A DNA stretch of 64,000 nucleotides from an uncultured Rhodoferax sp. (GTDB taxonomy: Bacteria; Pseudomonadota; Gammaproteobacteria; Burkholderiales; Burkholderiaceae_C): assembly GCF_946221635.1 (NCBI RefSeq), contig NZ_CAMIHB010000011.1, positions 62,001-126,000 of the forward strand, in the 5' to 3' direction. Position numbers and translations under genes: made by a program. How positions within the stretch are numbered: position 1 is the first letter of the stretch; every line of letters starts with the position of its first letter. The notes beneath the pieces are model-generated. The model had not been told where the DNA came from and did no database searches. It saw only the letters and a list, made by a program, of their open reading frames with translations. This document shows positions 17,554-24,400 of this stretch, one piece after another.

Positions 17554-19209
17554 ATGCACTGCAACACCCGCTCCTTCGCCATGCTCGCCTACGCATCGCC
17601 TGACTCCCATGTGCCCTTGGTACAGATGCTGCACCAGGCCCAGCTGGCGCTCAAGCACGGCGATGTGGCGCATAGCCTGGTGCTGGCCAAGACGGCGTTG
17701 ACCCGGGCCCAGACGACCAACGACCTGCCTGCCGAAGCCCGTGCGCTTCTGGCCTTGTCGCATGCGGATTGCATGGTGTCGCGTTTGCGCCGTGCGCAGG
17801 AGACCGCCCAGCGTGCGGCCACCATTTTCCAGATGTGCGAGGACCCGCATGGCGAGGCCGAGGCCCTGGCCACGCTCTCGCACACGCTCAGCCTCATGGG
17901 CCATGGTGATGAGGGGGTGGAGGCAGCTCTGCTGGGCCTCAAGCTCAATACCGATGCCCCGGCGCTGTCCTTGGCCATGTCCTACAACGCCTTGGGCGTG
18001 GCCTATGCCTACAGCGGCAGTTTCGAACGGGCAGACGCGGTTTTCCAGCGCGCCATCGCCATGCTGGAGGACAGCGGCCACTGGATGGACGCCTACCTGC
18101 CGCGTGTGAACCAGCGCGAGATGGAGGTCATCCGCTGTTTTTACGACCGTTACTACCAGGGCGGCTTTGCCAGTCTGGATCGCCTGGCCGAGTTGCGCCG
18201 TGCAGGGGCCCGCAGTGCGCAGGTGCCTTCCAACCTGGTCGTGTTCCAGGGGGCTTACCTCAAGACCCAGGCGCTCATGGGGCTGGGCGATGGTTTTGAA
18301 GCCTGCTGGCGTGGCGACCTGGCTGTCGCGCACAGCCATGCGGATTTCGCCCAGGCGTCCGAAACCCGTGGGGACCCCAATCCGGCGGTCACCCTGATGG
18401 AGCTGTGGCTGCGCGCCGAGATGGCGTGGGCGGCCCAGGACTGGCCGCTGGCCGAATACCAGTGCCACCGCATGATGCAGCTGGCCATGTCGCTGGACAA
18501 CGAACACAAGGTCAGCATCGCCTATTTGCTGCTGGCGCAGATCCTCAGCGCCCAGGGCAAGGAGCGCGCGGCCCAGACCCAGTTGCGCGCCCTGAAGCAG
18601 CGCGAGAGCGAATTGCGTCGTGCCGCCATGCAGCAGCGCGAAGAGCGCATCGAATGGCAGCTGCAGGCTCGCGCCAGCCGCGCCACGGCGCGCCGCCTGG
18701 CCCAGCAGGCCCGGCAACTCGAACAGCTGGCCATGGAGGACGCGCTCACCGGCCTGTTCAACCGCCGCCATCTGGAGCGCATGGTGCCTGACCTGCTGCG
18801 CAAGGGCAGCGAACGGGGCCTGGTACCGGCCATGGCCTTTGTGGATGTGGACTATTTCAAGCGCATCAACGACCAGTTTTCCCACCAGGTCGGCGACGCG
18901 GTGTTGCAGCAACTGGCGCAAATCCTGCGCAGCTTTGTGCGTGAGGGCGATGTGCCTGTGCGCCTGGGCGGCGACGAATTCGTGGTGGCTTTCTCCCATG
19001 TGGAAGACGCCGCCGTCCATGGCTTGGCCCAGCGCATCCAGCAGGCGGTGGATTCCCACCCCTGGGAGCGTCTGCGTCCGGGGCTGCGCGTCAGCGTGAG
19101 CGTGGGGGTGGCCGGCATGCAGCCGGGCGACACCCTGCAAAGCTGGCTGCACCGCTGCGACGTCAGCATGTACGAAGAAAAGGACTCCAGGCACCAAAGC
19201 CTGGGTTAG
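17554..19209 (+). CDS. Diguanylate cyclase with N-terminal TPR-like repeats
   Basis: 551 residues with no signal peptide or membrane segment. Residues about 15-345 are helical repeats of TPR type, a basic coiled coil follows (about 345-395), then a C-terminal GGDEF domain with an intact active-site RLGGDEF near residue 475 and DALTGLFNRRH at its start. It should make cyclic di-GMP in the cytoplasm, with the repeats as a protein-interaction or sensor module. The start could also be the TTG at 17551 or the ATG at 17581. Confidence 0.88.
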   Translation: MHCNTRSFAMLAYASPDSHVPLVQMLHQAQLALKHGDVAHSLVLAKTALTRAQTTNDLPAEARALLALSHADCMVSRLRRAQETAQRAATIFQMCEDPHGEAEALATLSHTLSLMGHGDEGVEAALLGLKLNTDAPALSLAMSYNALGVAYAYSGSFERADAVFQRAIAMLEDSGHWMDAYLPRVNQREMEVIRCFYDRYYQGGFASLDRLAELRRAGARSAQVPSNLVVFQGAYLKTQALMGLGDGFEACWRGDLAVAHSHADFAQASETRGDPNPAVTLMELWLRAEMAWAAQDWPLAEYQCHRMMQLAMSLDNEHKVSIAYLLLAQILSAQGKERAAQTQLRALKQRESELRRAAMQQREERIEWQLQARASRATARRLAQQARQLEQLAMEDALTGLFNRRHLERMVPDLLRKGSERGLVPAMAFVDVDYFKRINDQFSHQVGDAVLQQLAQILRSFVREGDVPVRLGGDEFVVAFSHVEDAAVHGLAQRIQQAVDSHPWERLRPGLRVSVSVGVAGMQPGDTLQSWLHRCDVSMYEEKDSRHQSLG

Positions 19210-19249
19210 CCCCCGCAGAAACTGCGCGGGCAGCTCCTTTTTTGATAGC
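19208..19249 (+). repeat. 42-nt dispersed element, copy 3, between converging genes
   Basis: AGCCCCCGCAGAAACTGCGC, then GGGCAGCTCC, a run of T and GATAGC. The GC-rich inverted repeat followed by T's may serve as the terminator of the diguanylate cyclase gene. Confidence 0.8.
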
Positions 19250-19252
19250 GTT

Positions 19253-19891
19253 TCAGTGCTTGGCCGCCGCCATCAAGGCGGCAAAGCCCACAAACACGCC
19301 ACCTGTCAGGCGGTTGAACGCGCGCATCACCGTGGCGCGTTGCAGGTAGCGCGCTAGCTGGCGGCCGCTGACGGCATAGACGAAGTACCAGGATATTTCC
19401 ACCACGGCAAAGGTGCCCAGCAGGATGCCGAACTGCGGCAACTGGGGTACTTCCGGGTTCAGGAACTGGGGGAAGAAGGCCGCGGCGAACAGGATGGCCT
19501 TGGGGTTGCTGGCTGCCACCAAGGCGCCTTGGCGGTACAGCGCCCAGGTGCTCAGGGACTCCCCCAGTTGGTTGGGGGCACTGCCGTCTTCTGCTTGGTT
19601 TTCCTGCACCGGGCTGCGCCAGACCTGCACCCCCAGATACGCCAGGTAGGCGGCGCCGGCCAGACGCAGGGCGTCGAACACGGCGGGAAAGGCCTGCAGC
19701 AGCGCACCCAGGCCGGCGGCGGACAGGCTCAGCATCAGCATCAGGGCGGTCATGCAGCCAGCCATGCTGGTGACGGCAGAGCGCAGGCCCTGGCGGGCGC
19801 CCGTGCTCATCACCAGCAGCATGTTGGGGCCGGGGGTGGCCGAGACCACAAACGTCATCATCACAAATAGCCACCAGGTTTGCAGTGTCAT
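19253..19891 (-). CDS. LysE/RhtB-family amino acid exporter
   Basis: 212-residue inner-membrane protein with about six hydrophobic segments and the LysE-family signature TPGPNMLLVMSTGARQG near residues 19-35. Members export lysine, threonine, homoserine and related compounds; the substrate is not predictable from sequence. It converges with the diguanylate cyclase gene. Confidence 0.92.
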   Translation of the reverse strand: MTLQTWWLFVMMTFVVSATPGPNMLLVMSTGARQGLRSAVTSMAGCMTALMLMLSLSAAGLGALLQAFPAVFDALRLAGAAYLAYLGVQVWRSPVQENQAEDGSAPNQLGESLSTWALYRQGALVAASNPKAILFAAAFFPQFLNPEVPQLPQFGILLGTFAVVEISWYFVYAVSGRQLARYLQRATVMRAFNRLTGGVFVGFAALMAAAKH

Positions 19892-19909
19892 GGGGAGTCC
19901 TCGGGTTGG

Positions 19910-20122
19910 TCAGTAATGGGGCGGAAGTTCGTCACGCAGGTTGCGGGCCGTGGCCGGTTCGCTGGCCTGCTGGCGCAGCAAGGTGATTTCGCGGATCAGC
20001 AGATCAATTTGCGCTTGCTGACGAACAATGATCTTGTCGAGCTGATCCAGCGCATCTTCCGCAAAGCTGGCTTTGATCTCCAGCGCGGTCAGGCGTTGCT
20101 CGGTGTGTTCAGTGGTATCCAT
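19910..20122 (-). CDS. slyX: SlyX family protein
   Basis: 70-residue protein with a long coiled coil (TEQRLTALEIKASFAEDALD onward) and the family C-terminus LRDELPPHY. The molecular role of SlyX is unknown. It lies 18 bases upstream of the LysE gene on the same strand. Confidence 0.9.
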   Translation of the reverse strand: MDTTEHTEQRLTALEIKASFAEDALDQLDKIIVRQQAQIDLLIREITLLRQQASEPATARNLRDELPPHY

Positions 20123-20517
20123 AGAACGCTATTGGACACCAAGTGCCGCGCGTTCAGTTTCCGCCCCCTTAGCGGCATTTAGTACCGGTGGCAGAAAAAG
20201 CGCCAATTGATCCTGGCCGCAATTAGGAAACACAACATGGGTGTTGCACAGCCTCTAAATCGGGTTTGGGATGTTCAAGTGCCCACATTGCCGAAAATCC
20301 GGCAGATAACGTGAATGCGGGCCCCATTTTGTCCCTCTACTGAGCATCCCCCGCCTTGGCCAACTTCTCAATGTTGTCCGCCATGCAGTCAATTACCACT
20401 ACGTGTTGACCTCTTGTGCATTCGGTGGTTGAGGCGGGATTAATGTCCGACTGTTGGATGGCTTTATGCCCACCTCATGCTCCTAGGTACGGCGCAGGCT
20501 CCTACGTAGTCGTAGAG
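20123..20517. other. Atypical gene-free stretch at the left edge of the island
   Basis: About 395 bases with visibly lower GC than the flanks and no credible gene. A 12-codon open frame at 20271 on the plus strand encodes MFKCPHCRKSGR before a stop; it looks like the start of a zinc-ribbon protein cut off after one CPHC motif and may be a remnant. The region borders the cassette-like segment to its right. Confidence 0.4.
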
Positions 20518-21015
20518 TTAGCGAGCAGGGATGAATATCGGGATTGCTACAGGTGCGGGGGCAGACTTGCCGTACATTGCTGTATATACATTGCTTGCCT
20601 TTTCTCCCGTAGAGGCCAGTTCTAACCAAGCCTCTACCGTCGTGCCAGTGGTCATTCCCTTGAGTTGATATTGCACTGTGGGTTTGAGCTCGACATCCAT
20701 GGGAACAAGCGCCTCAAATGGACCGGTACCGTAGCCTTTGTTGAACCTTACAGAGATAACTATTTTTCTCTGTCCGGGCTCAATTTTTGTCGTTGCTGTG
20801 GTCGGATCTAAGAACATTCCGTAGGAGATAAATTTGTTATCTACGGACAGAAGCTCATAACCCTCCCAGACTGAAAGACTTTCTCTATTCCAGTAGGCTT
20901 TTACTGATGCCGAACTTGCGGATTCACTTGGAGAAAAAGAACTTCCACTTGTTGATGCACATGCGGTAAGCATCACGGAAATAAGCGCACTGAGGGAAAC
21001 TTTAAAGGCATTCAT
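20518..21015 (-). CDS. Hypothetical lipoprotein in the atypical island
   Basis: 165 residues. A lipoprotein signal peptide (MNAFKVSLSALISVMLTACA) has a lipobox LTAC with Cys19, followed by a Ser-rich linker (STSGSSFSPSESASSASV) and a small beta-rich domain. I do not recognise the domain. The codon usage and base composition are more AT-rich than the neighbours, which suggests transfer. It was not possible to find a convincing attC site right after its stop, so its membership of the cassette array is unsure. Confidence 0.65.
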   Translation of the reverse strand: MNAFKVSLSALISVMLTACASTSGSSFSPSESASSASVKAYWNRESLSVWEGYELLSVDNKFISYGMFLDPTTATTKIEPGQRKIVISVRFNKGYGTGPFEALVPMDVELKPTVQYQLKGMTTGTTVEAWLELASTGEKASNVYTAMYGKSAPAPVAIPIFIPAR

Positions 21016-21055
21016 AAGACCCCAGTTACTGGGCGATAGGATGGATTTCAAAATT

Positions 21056-21082
21056 GGCGTTGCCGGGCATATAGTCAACGCC
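21056..21082. promoter_or_regulatory. Inverted repeat upstream of the lipoprotein gene
   Basis: GGCGTTG and CAACGCC are exact inverted repeats 13 bases apart. On the minus strand the segment holds TTGACT, a possible -35 element for the lipoprotein gene starting at 21015. It could be an operator or a hairpin. Confidence 0.35.
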
Positions 21083-21237
21083 ACGGTGCTGCACTCTGCG
21101 GCTACGTGTCCACGACGGGCGACCTGTGTAACCGCGCTGCTTTCACATGAAAGTACTCTGAATCTTCGCACCATAACCCATTGCTGACCATCCCCCATTC
21201 GGGGGAATCTGCAATATCGGCTTCCACCGCGAATCCG

Positions 21238-21314
21238 AGGCAACTGCAGACTGGTTGCCGACTTTCACTCCGCTCCGAAGCGGTCGTTACGTAAAGGTGA
21301 CCGACACGTTAGGC
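21238..21314 (-). other. attC-like recombination site a (degenerate)
   Basis: The right end is GTTAGGC, the exact attC core (GTTRRRY), 21 bases beyond the stop of the minus-strand gene 21336-21710. The left end AGGCAAC is an imperfect partner. An imperfect inverted repeat lies between, with ACTCCGCT and AGCGGTCGT flanking the apex. The position after a gene stop fits an integron cassette. Confidence 0.5.
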
Positions 21315-21335
21315 GGCAGGCGCGAGGTCTCCAAA

Positions 21336-21710
21336 CTACGCTCCCCTCTTGGAGGAGCGCGACGCGTACCAGGTAGCCACGAACCGCGACCAGTGAGCCT
21401 CAAAGGCTTCGGCGTCTATTTGCTCAATATCCGGATCGAAGAAGACCATGGTGGAGTCGGTCCAGAAGCCCATGTTCCCTTCCAAAGGGCCGACCACCAG
21501 AACCTTACTTCCCGAATCGAAGCCGATTTCCCGCTGAGGGGCACCGTCATCGTCCACCTCGACCCACCAGAGGCGAACACCGCCGTACAAGGGCTCAAAG
21601 TCCGGATTCGCAGCTGGCACAACCTTGCGCAGGAGGCGTGCGGCCCATCCCTCCTCGCGCTTCTCCGAGTGGGAGGGCGACGTCGCCAAATGAGTAGCGA
21701 TGACTCTCAC
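21336..21710 (-). CDS. Hypothetical protein, putative cassette gene
   Basis: 124-residue soluble protein, rich in aromatic and acidic residues (VRLWWVEVDDDGAPQREIGF, GFWTDSTMVFFDPD). I do not recognise the family; it has no signal peptide or membrane segment. The start is a GTG at 21710, four bases after an exact core site GTTAGGC on the same strand, and its stop is followed by another attC-like site. This is the compact layout of an integron gene cassette. Confidence 0.65.
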   Translation of the reverse strand: MRVIATHLATSPSHSEKREEGWAARLLRKVVPAANPDFEPLYGGVRLWWVEVDDDGAPQREIGFDSGSKVLVVGPLEGNMGFWTDSTMVFFDPDIEQIDAEAFEAHWSRFVATWYASRSSKRGA

Positions 21711-21714
21711 TGCC

Positions 21715-21771
21715 GCCTAACGTCGAAGTTCAGCAGGCGCCGAAGGCGTCCGCTGGAATGACCGGTTATGC
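21715..21771 (-). other. attC-like recombination site b (best example)
   Basis: 57 bases bounded by GCCTAAC (exact RYYYAAC) and GTTATGC (core as in Vibrio repeats). The inside is an imperfect palindrome: TTCAGCAGGCGCC pairs with GGCGTCCGCTGGA with three mismatches around a GAA apex. It sits between the stop of one minus-strand gene (21779) and the GTG start of the next (21710). Confidence 0.7.
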
Positions 21772-21778
21772 AGCTGGG

Positions 21779-22183
21779 TCATGCGAATTCACGAACCAAT
21801 GGTTCGTTGACCGATAGCACGTTGAGGCAGTCATTGTCTGTACAGATGAACCACTCACGAAATGATCCGACCCCACTGGTAACGTCAAGCATTCCTGCCA
21901 ATTCGCATTCTTGATCCATCCAGCCGCCCGAGAAGATTTCGAACAGTTGGCAGTCCACGGCAAAAGCTCCCGTCTCCCAGTACCTCAACAAGTCCCCTTC
22001 ATCCAGCAAGCGGAAGCCACGAGGTGCATCGAAGTGGTATTCCACCTGTAGCTGCGCATCGCTGTGTTGACCATTGCAGTGCACCACTACCCTTAGCCCC
22101 GTCACGCCAAATGACAGTTCGGCAATACCAGATTTCCTCCTCGTCCTGTGGAGGTTGCCAACGGCTCTAGCTCGAAGCTGCAT
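21779..22183 (-). CDS. Hypothetical protein, putative cassette gene
   Basis: 134 residues from the ATG contained in the core site GTTATGC; a later start is possible because the first 20 residues are basic and may not belong to the fold. The rest (VHCNGQHSDAQLQVEYHFDA, DCQLFEIFSGGWMDQECELA, WFICTDNDCLNVLS) looks like a small globular domain that I cannot name. It ends seven bases before attC-like site b. Similar small orphan proteins fill integron arrays. Confidence 0.6.
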   Translation of the reverse strand: MQLRARAVGNLHRTRRKSGIAELSFGVTGLRVVVHCNGQHSDAQLQVEYHFDAPRGFRLLDEGDLLRYWETGAFAVDCQLFEIFSGGWMDQECELAGMLDVTSGVGSFREWFICTDNDCLNVLSVNEPLVREFA

Positions 22184-22231
22184 AACGTAATTTACACCGC
22201 AAAGCACTGCGAGATAAAGTGGGAGTTTGGT
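22180..22231 (-). other. attC-like recombination site c
   Basis: 52 bases with GCATAAC at one end (GTTATGC on the minus strand) and GTTTGGT at the other. Inside, on the minus strand, TTTAT-CTCGCA pairs with TGCGG-TGTAAA. It lies immediately upstream of the gene 21779-22183. Confidence 0.5.
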
Positions 22232-22343
22232 CTAACAAAACTAGCATTTCCCCATATCCAGCCTACACAGGCTGCTCTCATAAAAGTAGCGACAAACCCC
22301 GCAGTCTGCCAACGCCGATTCTGGCGATTCAGTCAGGCTCTGA

Positions 22344-22394
22344 AAATCCCCCATTCGGGTGAATTTCTGAAGGTCGGCTTCCGCCGCATTGCCG
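22344..22394 (+). repeat. Second copy of the 46-base island motif (first at 21190-21235)
   Basis: Both copies read TCCCCCATTCGGG(G/T)GAAT, a variable stretch, then TCGGCTTCC(A/G)CCGC. They are in the same orientation about 1.15 kb apart and each lies beside an attC-like site region. Confidence 0.6.
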
Positions 22395-22470
22395 CCCTCT
22401 GCATGACATCCAATCCCCGCGCAAACCTACCAGTTCTGCCCACCCACGCTGCGGTCAGCAAAGCCCAATA

Positions 22471-22512
22471 GCTATTCTTTTAGTAGCTGCTAGCGTAGAT
22501 TCCACGGGGGCT
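22471..22512 (-). repeat. 42-nt dispersed element, copy 4 (reverse orientation)
   Basis: The minus strand reads AGCCCCCGTGGAATCTACGC, then TAGCAGCTACT and ends ATAGC. It marks the right edge of the atypical island next to hemH. Confidence 0.8.
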
Positions 22513-22561
22513 TGAGGCCAAGTTCATCAGAATCTGGCAAGCCAGCCTTCTCGCAATCAGC

Positions 22562-23665
22562 CTACTGCTTGGCCCCCAGCGCCAGCGCTGCTGCGCGCGA
22601 TGCCTGCAGCGCGGCCGCATCAGGCGCCGCCTGCGTGGGCCAGCCCAGCAGATGCTGCTGCGCCAGATTGCACAGCGCGGTGATCCACTCTGGGTCGTCG
22701 TTGAGGCAGGGGATGTAGTGGAACTCCTTGCCACCCGCGTGCAAGAACGCTTCGCGGCCTTCCATATTGATTTCTTCCAGCGTCTCCAGGCAGTCGGCAC
22801 TGAAGCCGGGGCAGATCACGTCCACGCGCTTGACGCCTGCCTGGCCCAGGGCGATAAGCGTGGGCTCGGTGTAGGGCTCCAGCCATTGCGCGCGGCCCAG
22901 GCGGGACTGGAAGCTGACGGCGTACTGCTCTTTCGACAGGCCCAAGGCCTCGGCCAGCAGGCGTGCAGTCTTCAGGCATTCGCAATGGTAGGGATCGCCC
23001 AGCTGCAGGGTGCGCGCGGGCACCCCGTGAAAGCTCATGAGCAGCTTGTCGGGCCGGCCGTTGGTGCGCCAGTGGCGCTGCACGCTGGCGGCCAATGCGG
23101 CGATGTAGCCGGCGTCATCGTGGTAGCGGTTGACGAAGCGGAATTCCGGCAGGGCGCGGGTCTTGGCAGCCCAGGCGTACACCGCGTCGCTGATGCTGGC
23201 CGTGGTGGTGCCGCTGTACTGCGGGTAGGCGGGCAGCACCAGTACACGGGTCACGCCCTCGGCCTTCAGGGCGTCGAGTTGCGAGGCAATGGAGGTGCTG
23301 CCGTAGCGCATGGCCCAGCGCACCTTGACACGGTGGCCGCGCTGGCCCAGCCAGCCCTGCAGCAGCTTGGCTTGCTTCTCGGTCCAGACCTTCAGGGGCG
23401 AGCCCTCCGGCGTCCAGATGCTGGCGTACTTGGCGGCGGACTTGGCCGGGCGGGTGCGCAGGATGATGCCGTGCAGGATGAGCAGCCACAGCAGGCGCGG
23501 AATCTCGACCACGCGCGGGTCGCCCAGAAACTCGGCCAGGTAGCGCCGCACGGCCGCGGCGGTGGGCTCGTCGGGTGTGCCCAGGTTGCATAGCAGCACT
23601 GCGGTGCGGGCCTCCTGGCCATGGGTGTGAGGCGGCTCGGGCTGGAAGGGAGAGGTGAACAGCAT
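22562..23665 (-). CDS. hemH: Ferrochelatase
   Basis: 367 residues. Inserts Fe2+ into protoporphyrin IX, the last step of protohaem synthesis. It has [14 protein letters not shown] near the N-terminus, the catalytic region [13 protein letters not shown] (His) and [14 protein letters not shown] with the conserved Glu. The ATG at 23665 matches the family; the frame runs back into the divergent HAD gene. Only 21 bases separate the two start codons. Confidence 0.95.
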   Translation of the reverse strand: MLFTSPFQPEPPHTHGQEARTAVLLCNLGTPDEPTAAAVRRYLAEFLGDPRVVEIPRLLWLLILHGIILRTRPAKSAAKYASIWTPEGSPLKVWTEKQAKLLQGWLGQRGHRVKVRWAMRYGSTSIASQLDALKAEGVTRVLVLPAYPQYSGTTTASISDAVYAWAAKTRALPEFRFVNRYHDDAGYIAALAASVQRHWRTNGRPDKLLMSFHGVPARTLQLGDPYHCECLKTARLLAEALGLSKEQYAVSFQSRLGRAQWLEPYTEPTLIALGQAGVKRVDVICPGFSADCLETLEEINMEGREAFLHAGGKEFHYIPCLNDDPEWITALCNLAQQHLLGWPTQAAPDAAALQASRAAALALGAKQ

Positions 23666-23686
23666 GTGGGGTATTCTCCCCGACCT

Positions 23687-24382
23687 ATGCTGCACCCCTC
23701 CAACATCCGGGCCATTACGCTGGACCTGGACGACACCTTGTGGCCCATCTGGCCTTGCATTGAGCGCGCCGAACAGGTGCTCCACCGCTGGCTGCTGGAG
23801 CACGCGCCGGCCACCGCCACGCTGTACGCCGACCCGCATGCCCGTCGCTCCATCCGCGAAGAGACCGAACAGCGCTGGGCCGCCCAGGCCCACGACCTGA
23901 GCCTGCTGCGGCGGGAGTCCATCCGCATTGCGCTGGAGCGCGCGGGAGAGGACACGGCGCTGGCCGAGCCGGGCTTCGAGCTGTTTTTTGCGGAGCGCAT
24001 GCGCGTGGAGCTGTTTGAGGACGCCATCCCGGTACTGGACTGGATGGCGCAACGCTGGCCGCTGTACGCCGTGTCCAACGGCAATGCCGATGTGCGCCGT
24101 GTGGGCCTGGGCGACTATTTCAGCGGCAGCGTGAACGCGCGCGAGGCGGGTGTGGGCAAGCCCGACCCCAAGATCTTCCATTTGGCGGCGCAGGCCCTGC
24201 AACTCGCTCCAGAACACATCCTGCACGTGGGCGACGACGCTGCGCTGGATGTGCTGGGGGCGCTGGGCGTGGGCATGCAAGCGGTGTGGGTGAATCGCTC
24301 CGAACAGCTGTGGAGCTACCCCCAGCACCCGCATGCCACCGTGGCCAGTCTCAGCGAGCTGCGCGACCTGCTCAGTGCCTGA
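23687..24382 (+). CDS. HAD-superfamily hydrolase
   Basis: 231-residue HAD subfamily I phosphatase. Motif I DLDDTLWP (nucleophile Asp) is near residue 13, motif [10 protein letters not shown] near 130, motif III Lys in [10 protein letters not shown], and motif [11 protein letters not shown]. YigB-like proteins of this type act on FMN or sugar phosphates; the substrate here is not defined. It is divergent from hemH. Confidence 0.88.
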   Translation: MLHPSNIRAITLDLDDTLWPIWPCIERAEQVLHRWLLEHAPATATLYADPHARRSIREETEQRWAAQAHDLSLLRRESIRIALERAGEDTALAEPGFELFFAERMRVELFEDAIPVLDWMAQRWPLYAVSNGNADVRRVGLGDYFSGSVNAREAGVGKPDPKIFHLAAQALQLAPEHILHVGDDAALDVLGALGVGMQAVWVNRSEQLWSYPQHPHATVASLSELRDLLSA

Positions 24383-24400
24383 GGGGCGCAGCCCGGAGGG

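Larger units (their letters stand above)
21016..21335. other. Intergenic region with an inverted repeat, a duplicated motif and an attC-like site
   Basis: 320 bases without a gene. It holds a 7-bp inverted repeat GGCGTTG/CAACGCC (21056-21082) upstream of the lipoprotein gene, one copy of a roughly 46-base motif also found near 22344 (21190-21235), and an attC-like site (21238-21314). Confidence 0.5.
22232..22561. other. Gene-free right edge of the island
   Basis: No credible gene. It contains a possible degenerate 42-nt element (about 22249-22290, only the right half convincing), the second copy of the 46-base motif (22344-22394) and a full 42-nt element (22471-22512), then the end of hemH. 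Confidence 0.5.

Noticed and set aside
17530..19197. A 555-codon minus-strand open frame opposite the diguanylate cyclase
   Set aside because: Antisense shadow; composition is typical of shadow frames and there is no family motif.
20440..20520. attC-like site right after the lipoprotein gene
   Set aside because: There is a CGCTAAC-like end overlapping the stop codon but no partner core and no palindrome at a plausible distance.
22249..22290. Further full copy of the 42-nt element in the island
   Set aside because: Only the right half (GCTCTCATAAAAGTAGC) resembles the element; the left half lacks AGCCC and TGCGCG, so I noted it only as possibly degenerate.
22148..22471. 107-codon plus-strand frame in the island's right part
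   Set aside because: It runs through an attC-like site and repeat motifs and has no protein-like character or ribosome-binding site that I can see.
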